A stretch of 64,000 nucleotides of DNA from Segatella baroniae DSM 16972 = JCM 13447 (GTDB lineage Bacteria; Bacteroidota; Bacteroidia; Bacteroidales; Bacteroidaceae), in assembly GCF_000426585.1 (NCBI RefSeq), contig NZ_AUFQ01000013.1, positions 27,841 through 91,840 of the forward strand, written 5' to 3'. A program made the position numbers and the translations under genes. The notes beneath the pieces are model-generated. The model was not told the origin of the DNA. It saw only the letters and a list, made by a program, of their open reading frames with translations, and did no database searches. Shown piece after piece: positions 1-10,182 of the stretch. Every line of letters starts with the position of its first letter. Position 1 is the stretch's first letter.

Positions 1-80
1 AGTTCGTCTTCCTGCCTGTCTGCCAAAGCGGCTTTCAGCAAGGCGCGGGCATATCGAACTGATATTACACCTAAATCCAT
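1..80 (-). CDS. atpH: ATP synthase subunit delta, N-terminal fragment
   Basis: Partial gene running off the left edge. The 26 visible residues begin MDLGVISVRYARALLKAALA, which matches the usual start of F1 subunit delta (OSCP), where a conserved Tyr-Ala-Arg-Ala-Leu segment opens the first helix. Delta links the peripheral stalk (subunit b) to the top of the F1 alpha/beta hexamer. The start codon lies 9 bases after the atpF stop on the minus strand, so the gene belongs to the same transcript. The rest of the gene, and atpA/atpG expected after it, lie outside the window. Confidence 0.85.
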   Translation of the reverse strand, partial: MDLGVISVRYARALLKAALADRQEDE

Positions 81-89
81 AAGCTACAC

Positions 90-611
90 TTATTTATCTT
101 TCACTTGCGTTTGCGAAACGTCATCCAGCAGTCGGTCTATCAATGCCATCTGAGCCTTGTCGCTTGACAATTGCTCAGAAAGGACTTTCTCGGCTATCTG
201 AACACTGAGTTCGGCCACCTGGGCACGGATTTCCCGTATGGCGCTTTGCTTCTCCATTTCAATTTGCTTCTTGGCTTCTGAAATGATTCGGGCACTTTCT
301 TCATGTGCCTTTTCCTGTGCCCGCCCTACAATGGCTTCACGAGTGGCAGCCGCCTCTTTCATTATTTCAGCCTGCCGCTCTCTCGCTTCCTGCAAGAGAG
401 CTTCGCCTTCCTGCTTGATGTGTGCCAACCGCTCCGAGGCCTCATGTGCCTTGCTCAAGCTTCCGTCTATGTATTGCTTTCTCTCATCAACCATTTTGAT
501 GATGACGGGGAAGCCGAAGCGAGCCAGACAGAAAAAGACCACCAGAAACGCGGCGAGCATCCAGAAAAGGAGTCCGACGTCAGGCGTCAATATCGATGGC
601 AAATTCTCCAT
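90..611 (-). CDS. atpF: ATP synthase F0 subunit b
   Basis: 173-residue peripheral stalk subunit. One membrane helix spans about residues 12-30, followed by a long charged heptad-like helix rich in Glu, Lys and Ala to the C-terminus, the standard layout of subunit b. The length is normal. It dimerises and connects the a/c sector to delta on F1. It lies 18 bases after atpE and 9 bases before atpH in a minus-strand operon. The start MENLPSILTPDVGLLFWML is the first ATG after the atpE stop and leaves the helix complete. No anomalies were seen. Confidence 0.95.
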   Translation of the reverse strand: MENLPSILTPDVGLLFWMLAAFLVVFFCLARFGFPVIIKMVDERKQYIDGSLSKAHEASERLAHIKQEGEALLQEARERQAEIMKEAAATREAIVGRAQEKAHEESARIISEAKKQIEMEKQSAIREIRAQVAELSVQIAEKVLSEQLSSDKAQMALIDRLLDDVSQTQVKDK

Positions 612-629
612 TCGACCAATATTCTATTT

Positions 630-893
<264 letters not shown>

Positions 894-957
894 TTAATAT
901 TTTTATTGTTTCTATCCGATAGCCATCCAAAGGCAAACCGTGCATCTACATTCAAGT

Positions 958-1069
958 CAGAAGCCCTCCGTCGCAACCCGAAAGCTGGCTTTCTGCATCG
1001 CAAAAGGCCCACGGTTGAAAGGTAAAAGCTGGCTTTCTGCATCGTCAAAAGCCCACGATTGCAACACAA
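958..1069 (+). repeat. 22-bp repeat array 1 (five imperfect units, inside atp operon)
   Basis: About five imperfect units of 21-24 bases, each opening with AAA(A)G. The clearest pair, AAAGCTGGCTTTCTGCATCG, recurs at 980 and 1024 and alternates with AAAAGGCCCACGGTTG/AAAAGCCCACGATTG. The array fills most of the space between atpB and atpE. It has the same unit size, total length and strand orientation as the arrays at 8737, 54628 and 63503. No credible ORF is present. Confidence 0.65.
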
Positions 1070-1109
1070 CGGCGGGCTTCCCGCATTTCAGACGGCCAGT
1101 GTCCTCTCC

Positions 1110-2156
1110 CTATGCTTCATGTTCCTGATGGGCCAGGCCGATGAACACGGCGCTCAACAGCGTAAACACGTAGGCCTGAACAAAAGCGACCAACAGCTCC
1201 AAGCAGTTCATGAACAAGAGCATGATGATGCTAAAGGCGTTGAGCCCCAAGCCGAACCCCACACCCATAGACCACCCCAGGAAGATGACACAGGTGAAGC
1301 TCAAGATAACCGCGTGCCCCGCCATCATGTTGGCAAAGAGACGAATCATCAGCGCGAACGGTTTTGTGAACACACCGAACAATTCGATGAGGGGCATAAG
1401 TGGAAGAGGAAATTTCAAGAGAACGGGCACATGTGGCCAAAATATATCTTTCCAGTATTCCTTATTGCCAAACAGGTTTATCGCAAGCATGGAACATACG
1501 GCCAGGAACAGGGTTATATTGATGTTTCCCGTCACATTCGCACCGCCAGGGAATATAGGGATGAGACCAATGAGGTTGGCGGTGAGGATGAAGAAGAAGA
1601 CCGTCAGCAGGTAGGGGGCGAAGCGTTTGTAGTGCTTCTCGCCTATGGAAGATTTCACGACGTCGTCGTTGATCGTCATCACGATCATCTCCATGGCGCC
1701 GACGAAGCCGCGGGGAGCCTCGCTCTTCTCGTCCTTGCCCTTGTACCATCTGGCACAATAGCCGAATATCCCCAACAACACAAAGACCACAATCCAAATT
1801 TGGGCGACGGTCTTGGTTATGCTCAGGTCAAGCGGACGGGTCGAACTCCCGTCCGGCAGCTTCTCGTAGATCTTGCCATGATGCGTGGCGTCGAAGTAGA
1901 AGTTGCCGGGCAGCGTCTCGGGCGTGCAGAAACTCCAGGTTCCCGTGGCGGAGCTTCGCACGATGATGGGTAGCGGAATGCTGAGCGTCTTCCCCTCATA
2001 AGTGGCAATGTGCCACTCGTAGTCGTCGGAAAGGTGGCTCAGCACTATCTCGGAAATATTCATTTCTCCCCCTTCCGCACCATGATGTGCAGCCATTGTT
2101 TGCAATGGCAGGAATGTCAAGGCAGCCAAAAGGAGTAGATATTTTAATTGTTTCAT
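1110..2156 (-). CDS. atpB: ATP synthase F0 subunit a
   Basis: 348 residues, longer than the roughly 270 of the Escherichia coli protein because of an N-terminal extension. It opens with a signal-peptide-like segment (MKQLKYLLLLAALTFLPLQ) and about 110 polar residues, a form common in Bacteroidota. The membrane part follows, with the essential Arg in FALMIRLFANMMAGHAVI and several further helices to the C-terminus. Subunit a forms the proton half-channels against the c-ring. The start lies 12 bases after the AtpI-like gene. Strong similarity of the core makes the assignment secure; cleavage of the leader is inferred. Confidence 0.95.
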   Translation of the reverse strand: MKQLKYLLLLAALTFLPLQTMAAHHGAEGGEMNISEIVLSHLSDDYEWHIATYEGKTLSIPLPIIVRSSATGTWSFCTPETLPGNFYFDATHHGKIYEKLPDGSSTRPLDLSITKTVAQIWIVVFVLLGIFGYCARWYKGKDEKSEAPRGFVGAMEMIVMTINDDVVKSSIGEKHYKRFAPYLLTVFFFILTANLIGLIPIFPGGANVTGNINITLFLAVCSMLAINLFGNKEYWKDIFWPHVPVLLKFPLPLMPLIELFGVFTKPFALMIRLFANMMAGHAVILSFTCVIFLGWSMGVGFGLGLNAFSIIMLLFMNCLELLVAFVQAYVFTLLSAVFIGLAHQEHEA

Positions 2157-2168
2157 CTTATTATAATT

Positions 2169-2579
2169 TCATTTGTCAAGATGTCCAGCGGTATTTCGCA
2201 AGCGGGAAAAGAAAAGGGAATGATGCAACAAGACTGCCAGATAAAACGGGGCGAATGACAACAGGAATGCGACCATGCCATCACGGTCTGAAACCAAGTA
2301 ATAGACGAACAGCAACAGCAAGGCCAGCAAGAATCTGAAGCCGGAAACGGCCATGAAGAAAGTTGCCTTTGTCTCGTCGGCTTTGCCTTCTATCTTCGGC
2401 CATACGCACGCGTCGGCAATGTCCACGGCCAATGCGAAAAACATACTGACCATGATGGGAGTCAACAGCAGTCCAACATCGAGGAGTTGACAAACAAGCA
2501 ATTCCAGAAGAAACAAGCCGAAGACAATCTTTAGCGTTTGCCGAACATACTTTCTACTTGCCGATTTCAACCCTGTCAT
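2169..2579 (-). CDS. AtpI-like small membrane protein of the atp operon
   Basis: 136 residues with four predicted membrane helices (about 16-36, 38-58, 75-95, 103-123) and short basic ends. No catalytic motif is visible. Its place between atpC and atpB, and its four-helix topology, are those of AtpI/UncI-type proteins, which in other bacteria assist c-ring assembly or Mg uptake. The sequence itself is too diverged for me to prove the family. It is 12 bases from atpB and 18 from atpC, so it is co-transcribed with both. Confidence 0.7.
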   Translation of the reverse strand: MTGLKSASRKYVRQTLKIVFGLFLLELLVCQLLDVGLLLTPIMVSMFFALAVDIADACVWPKIEGKADETKATFFMAVSGFRFLLALLLLFVYYLVSDRDGMVAFLLSFAPFYLAVLLHHSLFFSRLRNTAGHLDK

Positions 2580-2597
2580 TTTCCTTTCGTGTTCTTT

Positions 2598-2840
2598 CTA
2601 CAATTCCACGCACAAGCGAACTTCATTCTTTTGCACCTCGACAAAGCCGCCTTGAATCTCCAAGCTGGTTGCTTCGGTGCCGGCCGGCTTGTAAGTCACT
2701 ACGCCCTTCTCCAAAGAAGAAATGATTGGTGCATGGTTTTCCAATATTTCAAACATGCCGATGGAGCCGGGAACCACCACGCTGCCAACTTCTCCCACAA
2801 AGAGAATCTTCTCCGGAGACACGATTTTCAACTGCATCAT
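2598..2840 (-). CDS. atpC: ATP synthase F1 subunit epsilon, short form
   Basis: 80 residues corresponding only to the N-terminal beta-sandwich domain of epsilon (MMQLKIVSPEKILFVGEVGS). The usual protein has about 130 residues, ending in a two-helix domain that can inhibit ATP hydrolysis. That domain is absent here, as is frequent in Bacteroidota. The remaining part suffices to join the rotor shaft to the c-ring. The gene lies 46 bases after atpD. Loss of the inhibitory helices suggests that control of reverse ATPase activity depends on something else; this is inference. Confidence 0.93.
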   Translation of the reverse strand: MMQLKIVSPEKILFVGEVGSVVVPGSIGMFEILENHAPIISSLEKGVVTYKPAGTEATSLEIQGGFVEVQKNEVRLCVEL

Positions 2841-2886
2841 AGCGTCTGTTTAAAAGTTTATTTGCTCACATGAAATACATGAACGC

Positions 2887-4419
<1,533 letters not shown>

Positions 4420-4456
4420 TTAATTTAAATGTTAACATTCAGAAATAATGAGATAA

Positions 4457-4489
4457 CAAAAGTAGAAATAAATGACGAATCCCACAAAA
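4457..4489 (-). promoter_or_regulatory. Promoter of the atp operon
   Basis: On the minus strand TTTTG is followed by 20 bases and TACTTTTG, matching the Bacteroidota sigma factor consensus TTTG-N19/21-TAnnTTTG. Transcription would start near 4450, about 37 bases before the atpD start. Confidence 0.75.
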
Positions 4490-4538
4490 CAATTAGGGAC
4501 TTTAGACAATTTATCAACAACTTTAATACCTTTTAATA

Positions 4539-5516
4539 TTATATACTCAACTCGTTAAGCACCTTTATCAGCTTTCTGTCAAAAGGTTTGTCGCTGCGAA
4601 TCGCCTCGCTCAGCGGCACATAGACCACCTCGTTGTTTCTCACACCAACCATGATGTTGCGCTGTCCTTGTAGAATTGCTTCAATCGCGCCTACGCCTGT
4701 ACGACTGGCCAGGATGCGGTCGCGGGCCGTCGGACGGCCTCCGCGCTGCAAATGCCCCAAGATGGACACACGCACATCGTATTCTGGAAACTCTTTCTTG
4801 ACGCGGTCGGCATAATATAGGGCGCCACACTTAGGACTCTCGCTGACAATCACGATACAGCTCTTCTTGCTTTTACGAATGCCACGCTCCATAAATTGGG
4901 CCAACTGGTCCACATCCGTGCTGTCTTCAGGTATGATCGCGGCCTCCGCGCCCGACGCGATGGCTGAGTTTTGGGCAAGAAAGCCCGCGTCTCGCCCCAT
5001 CACTTCGACAAAGAAAATACGCTCGTGGCTCTGTGCCGTGTCCCGTATGCGGTCTACACATTCCACGATGGTGTTCATCGTCGTGTCGTAGCCTATTGTG
5101 TTGTCTGTTCCATAGAGGTCGTTGTCAATCGTTCCCGGCAATCCGATGCAGCAAATGTCGTATTCGCGGGCGAACTCCATGGCTCCGGTCAGCGACCCGT
5201 TGCCGCCAATTACGACCAAGGCGTCTATTTCTTGCTTCTGAATGTTCTCAAAAGCCTTCTGCTGTCCCTCTGCTGTCATGAAGTCCTTGCTGCGCGCCGT
5301 CTTCAACATCGTACCACCGGTGCCGATGATTCCACTGACGTTTTCCGTCGTAAAGGATTTGATTTCATTGTTGATCAAGCCGTCATAGCCACGATATATG
5401 GCCTTTATGTGAAAGCCATTGTAAATCCCCGCACGGGTCACGGCTCTGATGGCGGCGTTCATTCCAGGTGCGTCCCCGCCCGAAGTGAGGATACCTATTG
5501 TCTTTATCTTTACCAT
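4539..5516 (-). CDS. pfkA: ATP-type 6-phosphofructokinase, with Asn at the Mg-ATP Asp position
   Basis: 325 residues, normal length for bacterial PfkA. It would phosphorylate fructose 6-phosphate to fructose 1,6-bisphosphate. Visible motifs are the nucleotide loop [10 protein letters not shown] (11-20), the catalytic loop [11 protein letters not shown] and the substrate segment [12 protein letters not shown]. The ATP-type signature should read GGDGS, but residues 104-108 read GGNGS: Asn106 stands where E. coli Asp103 binds Mg-ATP. I checked the codon (AAC). The following Gly, which distinguishes ATP-type from PPi-type enzymes, is kept. The gene lies 17 bases after pyk, so the two are co-transcribed. 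Activity may be altered; a second, PPi-type enzyme is encoded at 55646. Confidence 0.9.
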   Translation of the reverse strand: MVKIKTIGILTSGGDAPGMNAAIRAVTRAGIYNGFHIKAIYRGYDGLINNEIKSFTTENVSGIIGTGGTMLKTARSKDFMTAEGQQKAFENIQKQEIDALVVIGGNGSLTGAMEFAREYDICCIGLPGTIDNDLYGTDNTIGYDTTMNTIVECVDRIRDTAQSHERIFFVEVMGRDAGFLAQNSAIASGAEAAIIPEDSTDVDQLAQFMERGIRKSKKSCIVIVSESPKCGALYYADRVKKEFPEYDVRVSILGHLQRGGRPTARDRILASRTGVGAIEAILQGQRNIMVGVRNNEVVYVPLSEAIRSDKPFDRKLIKVLNELSI

Positions 5517-5533
5517 AATTGTAGCTTAATATC

Positions 5534-6985
5534 TTATTTCCTTACTCTCTCATCAGGCAAGTGGAATTGATAGCGGCGTTCAAACACCTCTTTCACTTTG
5601 TTAATTTCCAGGAATGTAGTGCCACCGCCTTCTCCAAGGCTGCCGCTCAAATACGCAATCTTGTCCGACAATTCTATATAGCCCTTCTGTCGCAGCATAC
5701 GCAGTGCCGCGAAAAACATATATTGTGAAGACACATGCTCCTTCTGGTAAATCGGAATCACGCCATAGCTGAGGTTCAACCAGCGTTGCGTCTTCTCTTT
5801 ATAGCAGATTGCCAGCACAGGAACCGGTCCGCGGAACGCGGCCAGGTTGCGGGCGGTCTGTCCTGTCTCGCTGTCCGTGATGATACCTGCGACTCCCATC
5901 TTCTGTGTGGCTTCGATGGCGGCGTGTGCCAGGAACTCTCTCTGGTCGCAGTTCGGAGCCATCGGGATGGCGATGTCGTTCTCCCGAGCCTTGTCCTTCT
6001 CGGCTTCTTCGGCTATCCGCGCCATGGTCTGGACGGCTTCCAGCGGATACTTTCCACTGGCTGTCTCCCCACTCAACATCAACGCGTCGGTGCGATAGTA
6101 GATGGCATTGGCAATATCGGTCACCTCTGCACGGGTAGGTCGGGGGTTGTTGATCATCGTGTGAAGCATTTGCGTTGCCACGATGACCGGGCGCTTCTTC
6201 AACACGCATTTGCGGATTATCTGACGCTGAATGCCGGGAATGGTCTCTATGGGCACTTCTATGCCCAAATCACCACGCGCAATCATGATACCATAGCAGG
6301 CATCGATGATTTCGTCTATATTGTCCACTCCTTCCTGGTTCTCAATCTTTGAAATGATCTTGATGTCACTTCCATTTGCGTCCAACATATCTTGGACAGC
6401 TTTCACGTCAGCGGCGTTTCTCACAAACGAATGGGCGATGAAGTCTATGTTCAGCTCCACTGCGAGCAAGATATTCATCTTGTCTTTTTCCGTAAGTGTA
6501 GGAAGGTCAATGTGTTCTCCGGGAACATTCACGCTTTTTCGCGCTCCCAATGTGCCGTCGTTCTTCACTTTGACAATCAGCATGGGGCCTTCGTTCTCCA
6601 TCACTTCCATGTCCAGCTCGCCATCGTCGAAAAGCAGATGGTCACCCACTTTCACGTCCTTGCAAATGTCTACATAAGAAACATTGATGATGTCGTGCGA
6701 GGTTTCCATCTCCGGGCGGCCGAAAACCTTCACGACGTCACCTATAGAATAATGTATAGGCGCGGCCACTCCCGTCGTTCTCACCTCCGGTCCCTTCGTA
6801 TCTATCATGATACCGATGTGTGGAGATACGGCCCGCACGTTCTCCACAATCTGCCTGATACCATCAGGTGTGGCATGAGCGGTGTTGATTCTGACTACGT
6901 TCATGCCCGCAAAGAACAATTTGCGGATAAAATCCTGGTCACACCTGCGGTCGCTGATCGAGGCAACTATCTTGGTTTGTTTCAT
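5534..6985 (-). CDS. pyk: Pyruvate kinase
   Basis: 483 residues from the chosen start MKQTKIVASISDRRC; an upstream in-frame ATG at 7030 lies before the predicted transcription start and is rejected. It converts phosphoenolpyruvate and ADP to pyruvate and ATP. Motifs include the barrel start with NVVRINTAHA, the TKGPEVRT segment, the catalytic Lys in IIS-K-IENQEG, the Mg-binding region IMIARGDLGIEVP and MLSGETASGKYP. A C-terminal domain of about 120 residues follows, with the usual allosteric fold. It is followed by pfkA, coupling the entry and exit steps of glycolysis in one transcript. Confidence 0.96.
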   Translation of the reverse strand: MKQTKIVASISDRRCDQDFIRKLFFAGMNVVRINTAHATPDGIRQIVENVRAVSPHIGIMIDTKGPEVRTTGVAAPIHYSIGDVVKVFGRPEMETSHDIINVSYVDICKDVKVGDHLLFDDGELDMEVMENEGPMLIVKVKNDGTLGARKSVNVPGEHIDLPTLTEKDKMNILLAVELNIDFIAHSFVRNAADVKAVQDMLDANGSDIKIISKIENQEGVDNIDEIIDACYGIMIARGDLGIEVPIETIPGIQRQIIRKCVLKKRPVIVATQMLHTMINNPRPTRAEVTDIANAIYYRTDALMLSGETASGKYPLEAVQTMARIAEEAEKDKARENDIAIPMAPNCDQREFLAHAAIEATQKMGVAGIITDSETGQTARNLAAFRGPVPVLAICYKEKTQRWLNLSYGVIPIYQKEHVSSQYMFFAALRMLRQKGYIELSDKIAYLSGSLGEGGGTTFLEINKVKEVFERRYQFHLPDERVRK

Positions 6986-7010
6986 ACGGTATACCCTTGT
7001 CTTTTTGTGC

Positions 7011-7018
7011 AAAGATAC
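7011..7018 (-). promoter_or_regulatory. Promoter -7 element of pyk-pfkA
   Basis: TATCTTTG on the minus strand, matching TAnnTTTG, 25 bases before the pyk start. No clear TTG is visible at the expected -33 distance, so this is supported by the -7 box and position only. Confidence 0.6.
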
Positions 7019-7350
7019 AAAAATAATCATACTTCATTATCTTTTGAAAGATAAAATCATTAAAATCAACAGGCAACCCTTCGCTTGGTTCCCCGCAGAT
7101 ATGCAGGGGCAATCCATATTCCTTTGGTTTGGGCGGGCGGAAAGCTGTCCTCCGACGCAGCTTCGCTTGTCGGTTGCATGGCATTCGAGTGACAGAATGT
7201 TAATATTGCCGTTCCGTTTACGAATTAGTGTTAAGAAACAGATGGCCTGATAGACTTTTTGCACCAATCCATCATCAAAAAGATGAACTTTGAAGAAGAT
7301 GTATCAACATTGAAGAGACATTCGCGTCAAACGGAAATAAACAAATATTT
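7019..7350. other. Intergenic region between divergent pyk and tolC
   Basis: This stretch separates the divergent pyk and efflux operons. Only the pyk promoter is recognisable. On the plus strand no full TAnnTTTG box is seen before the TolC gene. GAACTTTG near 7289 is one base off and could serve. There is no credible gene. Confidence 0.4.
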
Positions 7351-8691
7351 ATGAGAAAGTCATTAGCTACATTTTTACTGGGTCTTGCCTTTCTGACACC
7401 CACGATGGAAAGTTCGGCCCGCAACTGGTCGCTGCAAGACTGCATCAACTATGCCTTGCAAAACAACATCTCACTACAGAAACAGCGCATCCAGCGGCAA
7501 AGCGCCAACGAAGACGTCCTGCAAGCCAAGGCGGCCCTGCTCCCTGACTTGAGTTTTTCCACCAGTCAGAACTTCACTTACACCCCTTGGATAGAGTCGG
7601 GAATCAGCGGTGACGGCTATTCCCGAAGCTCTGTGGATAAATTCTACTACAATGGAACCTATGGTTTGAGCGGCAATTGGACTTTGTGGAACGGCAACCG
7701 CAATCACAATACGGTGAAGTTGAACAAGCTGATTGAGGAAAAGGCTGGTCTGGACTCAGCCACGACGGCCAACAACATCCAGGAACAGATCGCCCAACTC
7801 TACGTTCAAATCCTCTATTCGACCGAAGCCGTCAAGGTGAACAAGGAGAGTCTGGAGAGCAGCACGCAGAACGAAGCGCGCGGAAAGGAGATGGTGAAGA
7901 TTGGAAAAATGAGCAAAGCCGACCTTGCCCAGCTGACCGCGCAGCGCGCCCAGGACGAGTACAACGTCGTCTCGGCCGAAAGTGCGACCAAGAACTACAA
8001 GCGTCAATTGAAGCAACTGCTGCAAATAACGGACGACGAGGACTTCAACGTCACGACCCCCGAGGCTTCCGACGACATGGCCATGCAGGAAATACCGACC
8101 TTGAACAGCGTCTACACGGCCGCATTGGACTATCGTCCCGAGCTGAAAGGCTACCGGAACATGATCGAACAGAGCGACATGCAGCTCAAGATAGCCAAGG
8201 CACAGGGCATGCCCACCATCAGTGCGAACGCCGGAGTGTCGACCAACACCACGTCCATGAACAGCCTGGACTGGTCGAAGCAGCTCAAGAACAACGTCTC
8301 GGTCGGTGCAGGCATCAGCGTGAGGGTGCCCATTTTCGACAATCGGACGAAGCGGACGGCCGTGAACAAGGCTCTGTTGCAACGAGAAAGCAGCATGCTC
8401 GACTTGAAGAACGAGCAAACCACCCTCTACTCCACCATCGAAAACTACTGGCTTCAGGCCGTCACCAACCAGAATCAGTTCAAGGCAGCCAAGGTCAGCA
8501 CGGAGAGCGCGCAGACCAGTTACGACCTTTTGAGCGAGCAATTCAGGCTCGGGTTGAAGAACATCGTCGAGCTCCGCACGGGCAAGGACAACCTGTTGAA
8601 GGCCCGTCAGAATGAATTGCAAAGCAAATACCTTACCATTCTGAATCTCGGCATGTTGAGTTTCTACCGGAATGGCACCCCGATGAAATGA
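7351..8691 (+). CDS. TolC-family outer membrane efflux protein
   Basis: 446 residues with a signal peptide (MRKSLATFLLGLAFLTPTM) and two internally repeated long helical regions typical of TolC/OprM-type trimers, which form the outer membrane channel and periplasmic tunnel. The opening WSLQDCINYALQNNISLQ is characteristic of the family. It is the first gene of a plus-strand set with an HlyD-type adaptor, an ABC ATPase and a MacB-like permease, so a tripartite ABC exporter is inferred. The substrate cannot be told from the sequence. The 243 bases to the next gene contain a 22-bp repeat array. Confidence 0.93.
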   Translation: MRKSLATFLLGLAFLTPTMESSARNWSLQDCINYALQNNISLQKQRIQRQSANEDVLQAKAALLPDLSFSTSQNFTYTPWIESGISGDGYSRSSVDKFYYNGTYGLSGNWTLWNGNRNHNTVKLNKLIEEKAGLDSATTANNIQEQIAQLYVQILYSTEAVKVNKESLESSTQNEARGKEMVKIGKMSKADLAQLTAQRAQDEYNVVSAESATKNYKRQLKQLLQITDDEDFNVTTPEASDDMAMQEIPTLNSVYTAALDYRPELKGYRNMIEQSDMQLKIAKAQGMPTISANAGVSTNTTSMNSLDWSKQLKNNVSVGAGISVRVPIFDNRTKRTAVNKALLQRESSMLDLKNEQTTLYSTIENYWLQAVTNQNQFKAAKVSTESAQTSYDLLSEQFRLGLKNIVELRTGKDNLLKARQNELQSKYLTILNLGMLSFYRNGTPMK

Positions 8692-8736
8692 GAAATGTGG
8701 AGTGTGAAATGGGAAATGGCATTCCGATGAAATATG

Positions 8737-8846
8737 AAAGCTGCCTTTTCAGCTTGTAAGAGGGCTGCTTTTACAATGCAAAAGGGTAGCTTTTACACGA
8801 CGAAAAGGCCGCTCTTGCAAGCTCAAAGGGCTGCTTTTGAAAAGAC
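8737..8846 (+). repeat. 22-bp repeat array 2 (five units)
   Basis: Five imperfect tandem units totalling 110 bases, each beginning AAG/AAA followed by G and C residues, for example AAAGGGCTGCTTTTGAAAAG and AAAAGGGTAGCTTTTACAC. The array lies between the TolC and adaptor genes. Same family as the arrays at 958, 54628 and 63503. Confidence 0.75.
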
Positions 8847-8934
8847 AAGAACTACAACTGAGACTCCATCGGCTTCATGATGGACCGACTATCATTCAAC
8901 AAGAGACTATTTAAAGGAACAAAACAAGAGAGAT

Positions 8935-10101
8935 ATGAAACGGATAAACAAGATTTGGATTGGCGTCATCGCGCTCATCCTCTTAGCTATCAGTGCCTTT
9001 CTGCTGACGGATGGCAAGAAGAAAGAGGAGGTGAGTTTCGTCATGGAGAAGGTTTCCAAAGCCAATATCCAGAACAGCATCACGGCCACGGGCAGCATCG
9101 AGCCGGTCACGAGCGTCACAGTCGGTACCCAGGTGAGCGGTATTGTGAGCAAGCTGTATGTCGATTATAACAGCGTTGTGAAGAAGGGGCAGGTCATTGC
9201 CGAACTCGACAAGACCAACCTGACCAGTGAACTGAACACGGCAAAGGCCAACATGAGCAATGCCCAGAGCAACCTGACCTATCAACAGGCCAACTTCAAT
9301 CGCTACGCCACGCTCTACAAGAAGGGGCTCGTGAGCGCGGACGACTACGAAAGTGCCCGCCTCGCCTACCAGCAGTCCAAGGAACAGGTGGCCACGGCAC
9401 GAGAGAATGTGCGCAAGGCGCAGACCAACCTCGGCTATGCCACCATCACTTCGCCCATCGACGGGGTCGTACTTTCAAAGTCGGTGGAGGAAGGTCAGAC
9501 CGTGGCGGCCAGCTTCAGCACGCCCGAACTCTTCACGATAGCCCAGGATCTGACCAACATGCAGGTTGTGGCCGATGTCGACGAGGCTGACATCGGCGAT
9601 GTTCGACAGGGAGAAAGGGTGACCTTCGCCGTGGACGCCTATCCCAACGACACGTTTGAAGGTACGGTAAAACAGGTGCGCCAGCAAGCCACGACCACCA
9701 ACAACGTGGTCACCTACGAAGTGGTCATCAGTGCCCCCAACGCCGACTTGAAGCTGAAACCCGGCCTGACGGCCAACGTCACCATCTATACGGCCGAGCG
9801 TCAGGGTGTCGTCAGCGTCACCAACAAGGCGCTCCGCTTCACACCGACCAAGGAAACCGTCGGCAACAAGAAGATTGTCGACTGCAACGGCAAGAATAAA
9901 GTGTGGGTGGAAGAAGGCAATGCGGTCAAGGCCGTTCCTGTCAACATCGGCGAAACCGACGGCACGCATACGCAGATTCTGGGTGGAATCGGCGAAGGCA
10001 AGCGCGTCATTACGGAGCTGAAAGTTGTCAGCAACCAGGAGGAAGCTGCCGCTTCGCAAGAGTCGAGCCCGTTTGCGCCCGGCCCCCGAAAGAGGAAGTG
10101 A
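8935..10101 (+). CDS. HlyD/MacA-type periplasmic adaptor
   Basis: 388 residues. One N-terminal membrane anchor (about 6-24) is followed by the lipoyl half-motif VTVGTQVSGIVSKLYVDYNS, a helical hairpin (about 100-165), the second lipoyl half (ATITSPIDGVVLSKSVEEGQ) and beta-barrel regions to a basic proline-rich tail. This is the order of MacA-like membrane fusion proteins, which bridge an inner-membrane ABC permease to TolC. It sits between the TolC and ATPase genes. Start chosen at ATGAAACGG because the upstream ATG at 8877 is in another frame. Confidence 0.93.
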   Translation: MKRINKIWIGVIALILLAISAFLLTDGKKKEEVSFVMEKVSKANIQNSITATGSIEPVTSVTVGTQVSGIVSKLYVDYNSVVKKGQVIAELDKTNLTSELNTAKANMSNAQSNLTYQQANFNRYATLYKKGLVSADDYESARLAYQQSKEQVATARENVRKAQTNLGYATITSPIDGVVLSKSVEEGQTVAASFSTPELFTIAQDLTNMQVVADVDEADIGDVRQGERVTFAVDAYPNDTFEGTVKQVRQQATTTNNVVTYEVVISAPNADLKLKPGLTANVTIYTAERQGVVSVTNKALRFTPTKETVGNKKIVDCNGKNKVWVEEGNAVKAVPVNIGETDGTHTQILGGIGEGKRVITELKVVSNQEEAAASQESSPFAPGPRKRK

Positions 10102-10182
10102 CCACCATCCCACACGATTTTCCGTTCAACGAGCCATGCCCGAGCTGTTTTGGCCTGGCAAAGTCCTCAAAACCATATCAGT

